Assembly (NCBI GenBank): GCA_013397435.1
Contig: VZRG01002000.1
Location: 2,032 to 66,031 of the forward strand
Length of the DNA: 64,000 nt
Source: Erythrocercus mccallii
Taxonomy: Eukaryota; Chordata; Aves; Passeriformes; Dicruridae
Direction of reading: 5' to 3'
Shown here: piece by piece, positions 51,900 through 64,000 of the stretch
How the letters are laid out: each line of letters begins with the position of its first letter
How positions within the stretch are numbered: the stretch's first letter is position 1
Position numbers and translations under genes: made by a program
The notes under the pieces: generated by a model
The model's database searches: none
The model's input: the letters and a program-made list of their open reading frames with translations, nothing else
What the model was told of the DNA's origin: nothing

Positions 51900-53850
51900 C
51901 CATGTATTTGCGATGACGGACACGGGGTTTGCAAAGCTGCTTAGCCTGTTCGAAGGTGTCGCTACAAAGCCGATTTCCTCTTCCAGTGTGCGCGAGATTT
52001 CCATGGCAAAACAAATGAGCAAATGAATGAGCAAACCCCCGTAGGAAAGGTCTGCTGCTCCAGGAGCCCTGAAGGCCTCCAGCAACGAGCCGAGTTAAGC
52101 AAAAGAGTAAACGCGGCTTGGTAAAGCAGCCTTTGCCTACGTACCACAGACATGCTGTGTGACATGTTTACACCTTTGAAAAATCTGGTTTTTAATTCAC
52201 TGCCATGGTCTGAACCTTGATCTGACTGAAGGAAAATCCATGGCTTGGTTTCCTTTGAAAAAGGGAAATGAAAAGAAAAAGCCTTTAAAGAAGAAAGACA
52301 AGCCACAAAGCTAAGGTGAAATAAAAATTGGTGAGTCTGAAATAATTTAACTTCTGAGAGAACCTTTTTCACTCCTGTGGAATTCAAATGGTTTTGCAGG
52401 TTACTGCACAGAGTGTAGGCCTAGGATCATAGATTCTCAGCACTGATGGCAGAAAGAGTGGAATAAATGTCCTAAACTTCTTTCCTTGGAATCTCAAGAA
52501 TTCCTCACAGCATTTATAAATGACAAAGGTAAATTCTTCTCAAAGACTTTTAATTTGTGTCATCAGTCTGATTCTTTAGAAGAAATTAATCAAGTGCTTT
52601 TTTTTTAAGGGAAGCAGTACTTTTCTTTCACGTGACTGCAGTATTAACTGCTGCCATCTGACTGTTGAAATGAGCGTGGAAATTATTTTTTACTTCATTG
52701 TAGAATCAGTGATTGTCCCATAAACAATTTCCTGTGGCAGTGAACTGCAGTTCAATTTTACCTTACAAATGGACACTGAAGGCCAAAGGGATGATGATAT
52801 CTTTAACAAAAACTTGTATCACTCTTTTAAGAAACGTTGAGAAGGCCCAATTTATTATTTCCAACTCAAATTCGTCTAGCTTTTTTATATCTACGTGTTT
52901 AAATATTCTCTAGGAAGAACTACTTACTTATGATTTTTTTGCCAGCAATGGATGCAACCAAAACTTGAGTTTATAGTTGTGATTTCCTAGTTACTGCTGT
53001 GAAGTGATCATGTTAGGTTTCTTCTCAGAAGAATTTGACTTGTTTATGTTCCCAAGCTGGGGAAGTTCTGTTTCACTTGGGAGAGCTTTTGAGGAACTGT
53101 GACACTTACTATCAATATGTCATTCTTGTCACTTGGCCTGCGTTTACGATTCCTATTTTCTGCCAGTTATGCATATGTACCACTCAGAAAGGGTATCCTC
53201 AAACTAAGGAAAATGGGCTATTTAGCCACAGCAGTGTCATACGATGTAGAAGCTATTGGCTTTGACACTACTGCAGATAAAGCTTCCCTAGTTCCTGCTG
53301 GTAAATCCTTGTGGATGTGATATGTAATTCATTTTGCCTTCTGAGGTTCAAATTTTGTACCATTGGGGTAGGTTCATATCAAAAATGAAACTCAGTTTAA
53401 TACTTTATTAATATTTTAATATACTCATAAGTGTTGGAACTAGTGAAATGCAGATTCAGATGGCTTAAACCTTTCTTCTCTGACATAAATTTGGTCCACT
53501 TCATCTAGGCTTTGCAGTGCATGTTTTAGGTGAGATAAATCATTTACTCTTTGAGCACATATGCTGAACCTAGTTACAGAGCTTCAGACATACCTGATTT
53601 TGCCAGCATTCTAGTTTTACATAAAACAGTTAGCTGTGGAGTACATTTGGGAGGCTGGGCAGAAAAACAGAGAAAGAATTTTAAACACTTAATAATATGT
53701 TTCCTGGTGTTTTTACTGCAGACAGGTCTTTTTGAGTGAAAACATTCCTCCTCAGCATGCTGCTTCATTTTTTGTCTGGTTCTCTGGTAATGTCCTCCAC
53801 AACATCCTTGTCTCAAGAGTTACAGTCAATGGTTCAGTATCCAAGTGGGA
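51900..53850. other. Probable SLC44A5 intron 1, left part, nothing recognised
   Basis: AT-rich sequence without exon-like blocks. Open frames are under 80 codons apart from the CpG-island edge. Confidence 0.45.
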
Positions 53851-53854
53851 ACCA

Positions 53855-54830
53855 GTAATGAGTGGTGTTCGTACTGAAACCAGTGCTATTTAGTATGTAC
53901 ATCAACAAACTAAATGAAGTCAAGTGCACCCTCAGCACAGCCGCAGATCACACCAAGGTGAGTGGTTCAGCTGATACACAAAAGGGAAGGGATGCCATTC
54001 AGGGGGCTGTGACAGGCTTGAGGAGCTGCAAGCTGCTTGATGTCAAGCAAGGCCAAGGGCAAGGTCCTGCACCTGGGTTGGGTGATCCCCATTATCAGCA
54101 CAAGCTAGGGGACGAATGGTTTGAGAGCAATGCTGCAGAAGGACTCAAGGTACTGGTGGATGAAAAATTGGCTGTGGCCTGGCAATGTCCACCTGCAACC
54201 CAAAAAATCCAGTTGTGTCCTGGGCTGCATGAAAAGAAGTGGGACACCAGGTTGAGGGAGGTAATTCTGCCCCTCCTCTACTCCACTCTGGTGAGACTCC
54301 ACTTGAAGCTACTCCATCTCTCTCCAGCATTCCTAGCACAAGCAAGACAGGGATCTTGGAGCAGGTCCATAGGAGGGCCGCAAAGATGATTAGCAGGCTG
54401 GAGCACCTCTCCTATGAAGAAAGGCCAAAAGAGTTGAGATTGTTCAGCTTTTTGATATGTATAAAGGAGATTTGTAAGAAAGAGGGAGAAAGATTTTATT
54501 ATATTTTTTAACTATTTTGTTTTCCTTTTTGTTTCCCCCAAGGTTTCTATTGACAGGACAAGGGGCAATGGTTTTTAAGTGAAAGAGGGTTTTGGTTGGA
54601 TGTAAGAAAGACATTTTTTATCACAAGGGTGATTAGGTGCTGAAACAGGTTGCACAGAGAAGCTGTGGCTGTGCCATCCCTGGAAGTATCTAAGGCCAGG
54701 TTGAAAGGGACTCTTGAGTAACCTGGTCTAGTGGAAGGTGTCCATGCCCATGGCATAGGGTTGGAGTGAGATGAGCTTTAAGGTCCCTTCCAACCCAAAC
54801 CATTTTGTGGTTCTATGAAAATATGAAAAG
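53855..54830 (+). mobile_element. CR1 LINE fragment, about 1 kb, forward
   Basis: Forward CR1 phrases: aaaccagtgctatttagtatg, accctcagcacagccgcaga, aggtcctgcacctgggttgg, catccctggaagtatctaagg, and the 3' tail ccttccaacccaaaccatt...ttctatgaaa. A local AT-rich insertion of about 60 bp around 54,490-54,540 interrupts it. Reading frames are broken. Confidence 0.9.
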
Positions 54831-55898
54831 AACTGCATACCAGAGATGGTTTGGTCAGTAAGTGAATAGGCAATAAAACTGGTAGGATTTAGGTAATACA
54901 ATTTTTCCTCACCTAGTGGTCTAGCACTTCTTTGTATTTCTTGAGCCAAATTAATTGTGGCATTTCCCATTCCAATTAAGATTCTAGAGTATCTGAAAGC
55001 ATCTAGGATAACATTTGTTATCCTTTAGCACTTGAGTGTTGTACATCTTTTAGCTTACTGACTTATTTAAGCTGAGCCATTCATGGTAGTAAAGTATAGA
55101 CTCAGCCATGAACAAGGATGATACAATCAGAACATCTATAAGTAAGGAGATTAAGGGAACTGTTACGCATAGTTATACGCTGTTGAGTGGGTTATGTATA
55201 ACTCTTACTGAATATTATCTAGAAAGAGTTCAATAAGCTAGGCTTGTTGACTAATTAAACTTGGTTATATCTTTTAATAAGCAGGATACTAATACATAGT
55301 TGAGGGGAAATTCTCATTACTACCATCCCAAGCCTGTATAGTGTATTATCATCCAATCTTGCATCTCTGCTTCTCAAAGTCTCTCCTGTTCTACTAGGCC
55401 TGTATTTCTCTACACTGTGTCCTTACATTAGAGCCATAAATATCTCATTCTGCACAGGTTAATTAGTTACATAATAAGCAAAAAATAAAATAAATTGACC
55501 ATAATCATCTTGTCAGAAGGAAAAAGGCTGTTACAGTTAAACACACAGAAATGTGGAGGTGATTTAGTAAATTCAGTAACTGATCTTCACTTGGATATGA
55601 GAAAATCTGTTTGCTCTGCATTCACTCCTGAAGTGTAAAGGCACGTCACATTCACAGTTGCTTAACTCTGTTTATTTGTGCTTCCTGTTGCTAGTATCTG
55701 GCTCAGAGGCAGTCAGATTTACAAAATCTGCTAATGTGATTCCTTAGCATCTGGATATTATGTCAGGGAGTTAATGTGTCATGTTTAATAATCTAATAAA
55801 ATAATACAGAAGCATCTAGCAGGATAGTGTAAATTACATTAACTTAGGACTATTCTATTAAAGCAAATAAATGTTAAGAGCTTTCCTCTTTCCTTTTT

Positions 55899-55933
55899 CC
55901 TTGTTCCTGACCTCTGTGAGGTCAGGAACAAGG
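55899..55933. repeat. Perfect 16-bp inverted repeat with 3-nt loop
   Basis: CCTTGTTCCTGACCTC (55,899-55,914), loop TGT, then its exact reverse complement (55,918-55,933). As RNA it would form a tight hairpin on either strand. Confidence 0.95.
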
Positions 55934-56273
55934 TGTGTTTTATGGAGTAATACCCTGATTTGTTTAATACAGGGAAGATAAATACCCAAATTTGTTAATA
56001 ACCTTACTTAATTACAGTGAAGGCTAGGGAAAATGTGATGGCTGTGCACTGTACAACATATAAGTGAACCTGGACATTTAGCTTTCCATATGTGGAACTT
56101 GTACTGATTCATTTGGTACTTCAAAGAAGGTGTTTCAGTCAGAGGTTGAGGAAACAGTGAAGAAGTACCCAAGAAATCCTGGAAGAAGACTAACAGAATA
56201 ACCTTTCAAAGTTCTTTCCAACTTTATTTTCTGTTGGCACTTATTTGGGAGGTGCTATAATAACACTCAAGGA

Positions 56274-56298
56274 CTTCATGGACTCAAAGTCCATGAAG
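56274..56298. repeat. Perfect 11-bp inverted repeat with 3-nt loop
   Basis: CTTCATGGACT (56,274-56,284), loop CAA, then its exact reverse complement (56,288-56,298). Just downstream, 56,310-56,350 holds overlapping direct and inverted copies of gtaactta/taagtaac. Confidence 0.95.
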
Positions 56299-59200
56299 AT
56301 GGTAGGGAAAGTAGTTACTTACAAGTAACTTACAAGTCTAGTAAGTAACTGTGAGAAAAAAACAAGTTTATAATAAAACTGTGTTTTATTTTTGCTAGGA
56401 TGACAGGAAATAAATACCTGGCAGCTGTTAGAATTAAGTGGGCGTCTTAGGTATCTAAGTATTCTTAGGCAACAGATCCCAACAGTGACTAAGTATAATT
56501 TTGGACAAAAGACCCGTGCAACTTAAACTTTATGTGTATGTTTCTGCTTTTTTTTCATATTGTTCAGTCTAAATTTGTTGGTACCAAGCTTTTATGATAC
56601 TGGAATTCCAGTCTCTGGAATAAATGGCTTTATACCTGCCAGAATAACAGAGCTCCAATCCATATGAAACATGAACAGTTTTTTCTTATCACATTAATTT
56701 GCTGTGGCACTTTGCAGCAACTGGAATGCTATAAGCACCCGGAAATAAAAGTAGCCAGGAGGGAATCTCTCTCACTTGTGGGATAATCCCACAGAGTCTA
56801 CTGCTGATGTAGTAATTCAGTGCTCTCCACATGCATGAACAAATTATGGCAACTTTTCATGGGCAGAGATGGGATACATTGGACTGTTCCTTCTAACTAA
56901 GGGATATCTGCATTTTTCCAGCCTCATTCCACATAGATGAAATTATCCTTTCCCTCCTAGATTGTGCTGAAGTGAGCTGCAAGTGACTGTACTCCTTGAA
57001 GGTACTCTGTTGAGCAGTCACTTTGAAGTCAAAAGTCTTCTGTTTTAGTAAAACCTGGGATGGTGCCTTTGATTTACCTCTGACATCTGCCAAGAAAAGG
57101 AAGTTTTGCCTAAAGCAATCCTCTGCCTAGAGAGGACCACTGATTAAGGTTCCCAAAAGATGTTTGATGGGCTACTTCTCCAGCAGGAAATCCCATGCTT
57201 GTACCTACTTTTAACCAGTAGATATCTGTTAAAATGTATGATTTAGTGTGTACTTGCAATGTGATAAGGGTGGGAACCCATTTGTACTTTAGGAGTATGT
57301 TTACCAGAAAGAAGAGCTCTAACATGAGTGGGCTGGGACACCACATAATTATCTCTTCTGCACAGCTGATTCTATATAGAAAAATGTGAGTATCTATTGC
57401 ATGCAGATCATCTAGACTTGTACAAGCTGATGTGCTGTGAAATTTGGTAGCTGAATTAGTGTCCTTTATAATCAGTGTACTTTGAAATAAATGAGTATGT
57501 GGAATAATACCTCTGGTATTTTTTATATAAGATTATTTATAGTGGATATTACATTAAAATTAACTGCTTTTTCATTATTGATATTTTTCTATAAGAGTTA
57601 TGATTTCTTGGATTTGAGCAGGTTGCTAAAAACTAGCTAAGTGTAGCAAAATACAGTATTTCTATTTAGATCTCCCCCCCAGCAGAATGATAAATAATTC
57701 CTATGCTGTTGCTTTATTCTGTCCAACAAAAGGCAATCAGCTGTATCTCTGAATACGCCTTTTTGTTGGTTTCAGTACAATGCAATATCTCTGCTAGCAT
57801 CTAGGCAGCTGCTGTCAACAGGGAAATGATGTGCCCTGTGACCAATATTCTTGAACTCTTATATTTACCTCCATAAGTAATTTAAAGGTTTGTGTAGGAT
57901 TTGTGAGATAATACAGTTCTTTCATACTTATATATATATGTGTGTGTATTTAAGTAAATGTGTATATAATATGTACATATATATTGCTAACAATTATTTT
58001 AATTAGTAATACATAATTTCATTTGGAAAGCAAGTAGCATAATATCACATTATATTGTATTTCTAGTTATGCAGTTTATGCAGAGCAGATCCTTGCTAAT
58101 TTATGCTGATAAGCTCTTCACAAATGACTAAGTGTAGCGGCAAGAGCCTTGTAACACCAGTCCACAAGCTTGAGGTTAGCCACCATTTTGGCCTTCAGTC
58201 TGAGGAAAAACAACCATCTTGGCAGCTGCCTGGAAGCTTATTTTGGAATTGTAGAGAAGATAATAGAGCTCAGCTAATGGAAACTTGGCTTTTTCTTCTA
58301 ATCCTTTTATAATGAAAGATTGCCCCTTCAACTGAGGGAATCAAAGATCTGTAGGTAGTGAATGAGTGGTTTGGGATACTGACAAGCAGAATAGGAAGAG
58401 AAATCAGTGAAAGTTTCTTAACAAAGTGAAAGTAACCCCAAATCAAGTGAATTTGGAGGTGGAGATTGTAAACAAATAAACAAGTGCACTATAATTCTGA
58501 GCTATTTCTGAGCTATTTCTGAGCTAATTCTGTAGAATTCTGATACAACTATCAATGTATAGTACACCTGGAAATGTGGCTCTGCAAGCAGAAAAAAGTA
58601 AACCTCCCCAACAGCCAAGAGCTTTTTTCCAAGATTCTTCCCTGTTATGTACACTGTAACCACTGCCAGTATAAGATATATGAGAAAATGTACAAATGTT
58701 GTTTATTTATGCTCTGTCTCACTCAAAAGTATAAGAAAAATATAATAAGAAGAGATGGCATCTTAAAGGAACAAGGTGGAGAAGTGTTTCTTTTTTTCCA
58801 CACAGAGTGACTCCTGGGGGATGTGAATGGTCAATTAATGTATTTTTGGTCACGTGTTTTTTGACTTGTTTTAAGCTGTTGGGTCAGTTCAGTTAGTGGG
58901 ATCAGTTAATGATAATACTACATGCATCATAGGATGTAAAGTTTGTTAGATTTGACTAGTCCTAATGGGCTTGTGCTGAACTGTGTTGTCTCTAACCATT
59001 TTCTGTCCTGCTCTAAGGCAAAGTATCATAGTCTTACGTCTGTACCAAAGATTATCTTTAAAAGACATCCTGCGGTAAATTTGCTTTAAAGTATTGATTT
59101 TGCCGTTAAAATAGTAAGTCACAGTTGCCCAACCAAACAAGGGCAACTGAATAACAGCGGTCCTTAATACAGACTGCTATACCTTTGGAAAGATTCTCTT

Positions 59201-60321
59201 GTTTATGGGTAAAATTCTGCTTGTAGCCTGCATAATTAATGAAACTGAAAGAGGAAGTGGATTCTGTTCTCAGTGTGTGATCCTAAGAGCTTTTCTTGAG
59301 CACTTGTGGAAGGGTAGGACTGTAGTCTGTATAGCTGTGCTTTTTTTGACCTTTCAAACATGCTTGTGCTGTCTTAGCCTGTCTGCTCATCCTCTCATGC
59401 AGACCTGATGAGCACTTGCAAACCCTTGGGATAGCTGGACACTGTCTTAAAACATGTTTTCCTGATGTTAGGGCATTTTAACTTTGGTATGAGTCATGAT
59501 TAGTGTAATAAAGGGCAAAGCCATATGTGTCTGCTTTCCCTTGCTATGGTCTTGTACATGATTTCCACTTACAGCTGGAATTGGTTTACTCTTCACCCAT
59601 GTCCTTACCTTTTCTTTTACAAACATAGATGAAAGCTAAATATTTGATTAGAAAATTAAATTATGTACTTATGTTTTTGTGGGCTATGTTTACATTTGAT
59701 GACAGCTACGTATTATGTTGTCTTTCTCTGCTGCTTTGGCTGCACTACAAAAACTATGGTAAGTTATGTTGTGATTATTCACAGCTTCCTCCTGACCATT
59801 TGGCACAATCCCTCAACCAAATGCTGCTAATGTTACCAATGTAGATACTTCTAAATAATTGTGAGGTTGCATCCCTGCAAGGATAAAGAAATTTTATGCA
59901 AATTATTAGTATAGATGTCAAGTTCTTGCACTATAGCTGTTGCCATTATAGTCATCTATCTTGACATCATCTATGCATCTGGCATCAGGAGCATCTGCTT
60001 TGTCTTTCATTATTGTCTGTTTGTCTCTCTCTGTTCTGTCAATCTGTCTTTTTGTTACAAAATACAGTTTAAGTTTTTGCGGGCTTCTTCATTGTTGTCC
60101 TATGTTTTAGAGGAATTTTATGATTTTTCCTTTCTAGTCTCACTCTGTTGGTTTCAATTCTGCAGATCTGACCTATATCAAAATAAATAAGAGCAACAAG
60201 CAAGGAATCTGAAGCTTTTTTCTGCATTACATTTGCAGTGTATTTCACCATCAGAACTTTTAAACAAAAAGATAACTGCAGATTGCCAAAATATAATCGT
60301 ATTTAGAACACAAGATTTCTC

Positions 60322-61318
60322 TCAGGAGGAGTTTGTACTTGACTTCGAGCTGCGAATCCTCTGTAATGCATGACGGACCACTGTAGGAAACCTGCCATTT
60401 TCTTTGGCAAACCTCAGTAGTGATAAGCATAGATCAAGTTCTTGGAGGTGATTTAGTTCATTTGTTTTGCAGCTTTCATAGAAATATGTAGAAAGCACTT
60501 TGCAGCAGATTTTCAATACAGCTGAAAGTTGTTTGAAAATCTTTTCCAAATCTTTTGCTGAGTAAACATGCTGAAACTGAAACAAAATAAATATTTTGGT
60601 CACGAGAAAAATTTTCCTCTGGAAGTACTGAGTAAGAAGAGTGTTGCCATGTACTATCACATTAGAAAAAGGTGAGGAAATATTTATTTGGTTAAGGAAG
60701 CCTCTTGTTTGTTACGTTTTAATGACTTGTGTGTTGCTCAAGATGGGAGACTTGCAGAATGTCTGAGAGTTGTTCATGCTTCAGGACCATTTCCCAGCAG
60801 CACTCGGAGCAATTGTAAATGTAATTGTATTGATACTGTGACAAAATGTCAGAAATCTCAGAAATAATAGGTCTTAATACCCTAGTGAAAGCTCTGGTTG
60901 GCTTGATGTATTTATTCCTGGTGATGTACTGTGCCAAACAATTGAAACACTTCTATTCTGGGAATACCAGTAGGATGGAATGTGCACCATGGGACAGTTT
61001 TTGTGCTTGAATTCTCTAGTGGGTGGGAAGTATTTAAAGAGTGGGGGGCCAATCCACTGCCATATTTTTTTTTTCCTGAAGTCTGAATGATGGCTTTTGT
61101 ATCTTCTGTGAAGACACATAGTTGCTTCACTGTTCCAGCACAAGTTGCTTAACAAAGTAGGGCTTAGCAGAGTAGGCATCCAAATCACACTGAGGGAAAG
61201 GGGGCTCATGTCTTGGCATAAAATAATCAGCAAACACATAGTTAAAAGTGTTTTGCAAGACTGTTGAGTCGCTTGCAAACTGATTTAATTTTCCTATTTT
61301 AAGGACAGTAATCCACAA
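60322..61318 (-). pseudogene. Decayed protein-coding sequence, family not recognised
   Basis: Minus strand. Segment A starts at 61,318 after a ttgcttcag acceptor and reads protein-like (for example PPFPQCDLDAYSAKPYFVKQ) until an in-frame TGA at 61,129-61,127. It then continues open in the same frame across a ten-base A run to a stop near 60,912. A second frame, beginning LAQYITRNKYIKPTRAF at about 60,940, runs to 60,719. Segment B (60,576-60,322) begins after a strong ttttgtttcag acceptor and reads 84 intact codons (AKDLEKIFKQLSAVLKICCK, ...RFAKENGRF) to a TGA. The short gap between A and B looks like an intron, so this is not a processed copy. At least one stop and one frameshift break it. 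It may be a unitary pseudogene, or a real gene damaged by sequence errors at the homopolymer. It lies antisense within the presumed SLC44A5 intron. Confidence 0.5.
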
Positions 61319-61722
61319 CTGAAGCAATTTTTTACTTTTTTTCCTAGCCTGTAGTGAAGCAGGAAGAGAGACTGATGATAATTATTAGTATGTCTAAAAA
61401 AGCCTGAGATTGAAAAGCATTGGCTTCCATCCTTGGAATAGAATAGTAGTTTGGAACAGCCTTCTGGTACATGAGACTAGAAAGTCAGTCTTCTGTGTCC
61501 TAGTGTTCCCAATTTGTCTCATTTAATCTATATTAAGCCTTTCAGGTTTTATAGAAGCTTTGGTTAGGTTTAGTGATTGAGATCTCTCACAAAAGGTACT
61601 CTAATAAGAAAACCATTTGTTAGCCTTCATTTTGTCTATTAATAATAGGAAAATACATGGTTGTGTTTCAGGTAATTTTCCTTCAGTCAAGTTTCTTATT
61701 GCATTTTCTAAAGTATTCAGGA

Positions 61723-61751
61723 GATATATATATATATATATATATATATAC
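61723..61751. repeat. (TA)n microsatellite
   Basis: Uninterrupted TA dinucleotides, about 14 copies. Confidence 0.95.
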
Positions 61752-61759
61752 TGTCATCC

Positions 61760-64000
61760 TATTCTGCAATTTACCAGTACATGCTCATTATCTTTAGGGT
61801 TCTGTCTTTGTTGTTAGCATTCAGGAATCATTTCATTAGTGTATTATCCAGAAATCAAAAAATAACATACTGTGACTATCAAATTCTCATTTATGCAGTT
61901 TACTATAGTTATAGTTTGACTTAAATGGATTCAGTGGATGGGAGAGTACTGTTAGTTAGAAAATGTTTAGGTGCATTAAAATAAATTATTGCTGATGGTT
62001 AAGATTCAAGAAACAACTCTTTGTAAGTCATAATATGAATTGTATCCTAAAAACATGCTAGGATTTGAACTTCTTTCAGTTCACACTGTTCTTAATTACA
62101 AGATTGCTTTGCTTTAGATTCAATAATTGATTTTTTGAATAGTTTATTCCATTTTGCCGCTGTCAGGATAACCGAAGTCCAGTTTTAACTTAATGCCTTT
62201 AGATTGCTTACTAAATACAATTTGTGGTGGACTTATCTTTAGCGAAGGACATGTGGATAATTTGCTTCTGTTCTTGAATATCTGATCAGTCTTGTAAACT
62301 CTCCTATGCTTACATTACAGTTTGATCTTCAATTTACCATTCTGCATCATCTTGTCCCTGTTTCCCTTGCTTACCTGATTGTTTCCATTTCCACTTGCTT
62401 TCCCCTCTATTTTTTTCATTCCTTCTTTTTTTCCCTCAAGAAGATTTTTTAATTCCACTTAATCATTAATCAAGCCCCATTAATCGCAGTTTAGATGGAC
62501 ATCTGCTATTGTGTCTTTTAAGCTGAAGAACAAATATTGCTGTTGCTGCATTGACAGAGAAAGAAGTCTGGGAAGCTGAAATCATTAGCATTCTAAAACA
62601 TTTGATCAGTCCTATTTTAATACCTGACCAAACAAAAAAACAGCACCAAACAAAAATCGCCCACAATCATGCCATCCTGGAAGCAGCACTCATAAAAAAA
62701 AAAAAAAAAGAAACACTGCTATTGCATGTATTTTCTTAGTAATTACGTAAGTCCAGTTTAGGTGACTCGGGAATCTGAATAGGCAAACATTCAGAAGAGC
62801 TCTACTGCTGTAAAAAAATCTCAACAGAGTGGTTCCTGTATGAGGATGCTCTCACTAAGAGGCCAAGGAAAGTCCTGAATAAGTTGGGGGTTTTGTGTAG
62901 GTGTGTTTTTGTGGGTTGTGATGGGGTTTTTTTTGGTTAGTGGTTTGGTTTTTTTTAATTGGTTTTTTGGGTTTTTTTTTTGGTTGGTTGTTTTTTTTGT
63001 TTGGGTTTGTTTGTTTTGTGGTGTGGTTTGGTTTTTTTTTTTTTCTGAGAGCTCTTTAAAACAATATCAGTACTCTGAGATTGGCAAGTGTATCTGTCAA
63101 CCAGTCCTGTTTTCCTCCTGGCTTATTGACAGTGATCGCACCTTTTAAATTACTGTTAGTGTGGTCTGCTTGTAACAGGATCCTGTTAGTCTACTTCTTT
63201 ACATTTTTTTTATGCTCCTAGTTCAGTTTATAGATGTCTCTTCACCTTAGATGAGCTCAAACTGGGTTACTAGAGTAGAGAAAACCTTCCAGAAAATAGT
63301 AAAAGGATAGTCAAAAAGCTTCTGATACTTATCTTTGGCATCAGTTTCTCTAGCATAAGGTCTGCTGCTTGAAACATGAGAGAAACTGAAGATTTCTTGC
63401 TATTTTCACTGCATGTGTTTGCAGCTTTTCTTGGAATTTCTGTAGTCACACAAATTTAGGTTCCTCTTTAAGAACTCCATCTGTCTTATTAAATAACAAA
63501 TGAGAAGATACAATTTAGAAGCAGTAGAGAAAGATGAAGTTTCTGAACCACTATTTCAGACTAGTTCAAGTCTCATTCAGCTTACAGGAAAGACTTAACC
63601 TGGCCCTTTCCCGTGGAACGCAAGAGGTACCTGTCTTTTTAATTGAGCAAGTTAAAAAAGATTTGCAAGACTTAGAATCTCAACTTCCAAATTCATAATG
63701 CTGAATTATATCCAGGAAAGGAATGTATATCAAAGTGAATGCTTTTCTTCTTGTAACATAAACAGTCCTTTTTTTGACATTTCCTTTTATTAATCTCTGT
63801 CAACACAGGGTTGTTTCTACAAAACATCTCTCTTTTTTCACATTAGTTTCTGGTTACCTTACATAATTTACAATATGTTGGAGTGTTGATTTCATTCTTT
63901 GCAGTTATTTTCTGTGATGAGCTTCGAAACAGATTGACTCTTGACTGGCAAAATGTTTTAGGGGACATGAAGAGCTGATTTTGTTTTAATGGGTAATGGT
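61760..64000. other. Window end, no gene recognised
   Basis: AT-rich, low-complexity-prone DNA, probably still SLC44A5 intron 1. A T-rich stretch with poly-A at 62,690-62,710 and the T/G tract are the only notable features. Confidence 0.45.
62884..63044. repeat. T/G low-complexity tract
   Basis: About 160 bp almost entirely T and G on the plus strand, with runs such as gggtttttttttggttgg. The complementary C/A-rich type occurs at 12,440-12,545, 13,485-13,530 and 32,350-32,395. Confidence 0.9.

Larger units (their letters stand above)
54840..60300. other. Probable SLC44A5 intron 1, middle part
   Basis: Apart from the two hairpins, the sequence is AT-rich with minor simple repeats: a TG/TA mix at about 57,930-57,985, and three tandem copies of tgagctatttc-like units at about 58,497-58,530. 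No exon or known repeat family is recognised. Confidence 0.45.

Noticed and set aside
53862..54389. 175-codon plus-strand frame
   Set aside because: It lies wholly in a CR1 fragment and crosses CR1 phrases out of the LINE reading frame.
1..64000. CRISPR arrays, bacterial operons, phage or transposase genes
   Set aside because: None seen; spliced vertebrate genes, CR1 and LTRs show this is a eukaryotic chromosome.

Overview
The window looks like avian nuclear DNA. Single-copy genes split into small exons sit in AT-rich non-coding sequence. CpG islands mark promoters, and the interspersed repeats are bird-type: CR1 LINE tails, and LTRs whose ends resemble avian endogenous retroviruses. The gene set RABGGTB - ACADM - putative SLC44A5 matches the human 1p31 block in order and relative orientation.

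Layout, left to right. (1) 0.4-3.6 kb: a CpG island and minus-strand exon-like segments of a gene I cannot name; its longest segment carries a stop and a frameshift. (2) 3.7-5.0 kb: an AT-rich tract holding a solo LTR with a clean 5-bp target duplication, then a 23-24 bp minisatellite. (3) 5.4-9.6 kb, minus: NAA20, six coding exons, intact at 178 codons, with its own CpG island. (4) 11.8-23.7 kb, minus: RABGGTB, nine exons, intact at 331 codons. Intron 2 holds a SNORD45-type box C/D snoRNA, intron 3 a possible decayed second copy, and intron 6 a 1.2 kb CR1. (5) 24.5-25.6 kb: two CR1 fragments in opposite orientation. (6) 26.2-39.6 kb, minus: ACADM, twelve exons, intact at 423 codons, with a polyadenylation signal at 25,945 and a CpG island at 39.3-39.8 kb. 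(7) 39.9-50.6 kb: intergenic, with LTR fragments and a GC-rich patch at 47.2-48.0 kb. (8) 50.6-51.9 kb: a CpG island with one short plus-strand first exon that fits SLC44A5. (9) 52-64 kb: probably its first intron, with a CR1, two short hairpins, a decayed minus-strand coding sequence at 60.3-61.3 kb, a (TA)n run and a T/G-only-like tract.

The genes are housekeeping and functionally independent. NAA20 is the NatB catalytic subunit (N-terminal acetylation), RABGGTB is the Rab prenyltransferase beta subunit, ACADM is medium-chain acyl-CoA dehydrogenase of mitochondrial beta-oxidation, and SLC44A5 is a choline-transporter-like protein. SNORD45 guides 18S rRNA methylation from the RABGGTB transcript. 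I reconstructed every splice junction by eye from GT/AG sites, reading-frame continuity and remembered family sequences. I saw no evidence of a new multi-gene system. The points most worth following are the NAA20 placement, the two unidentified decayed genes and the snoRNA pair.
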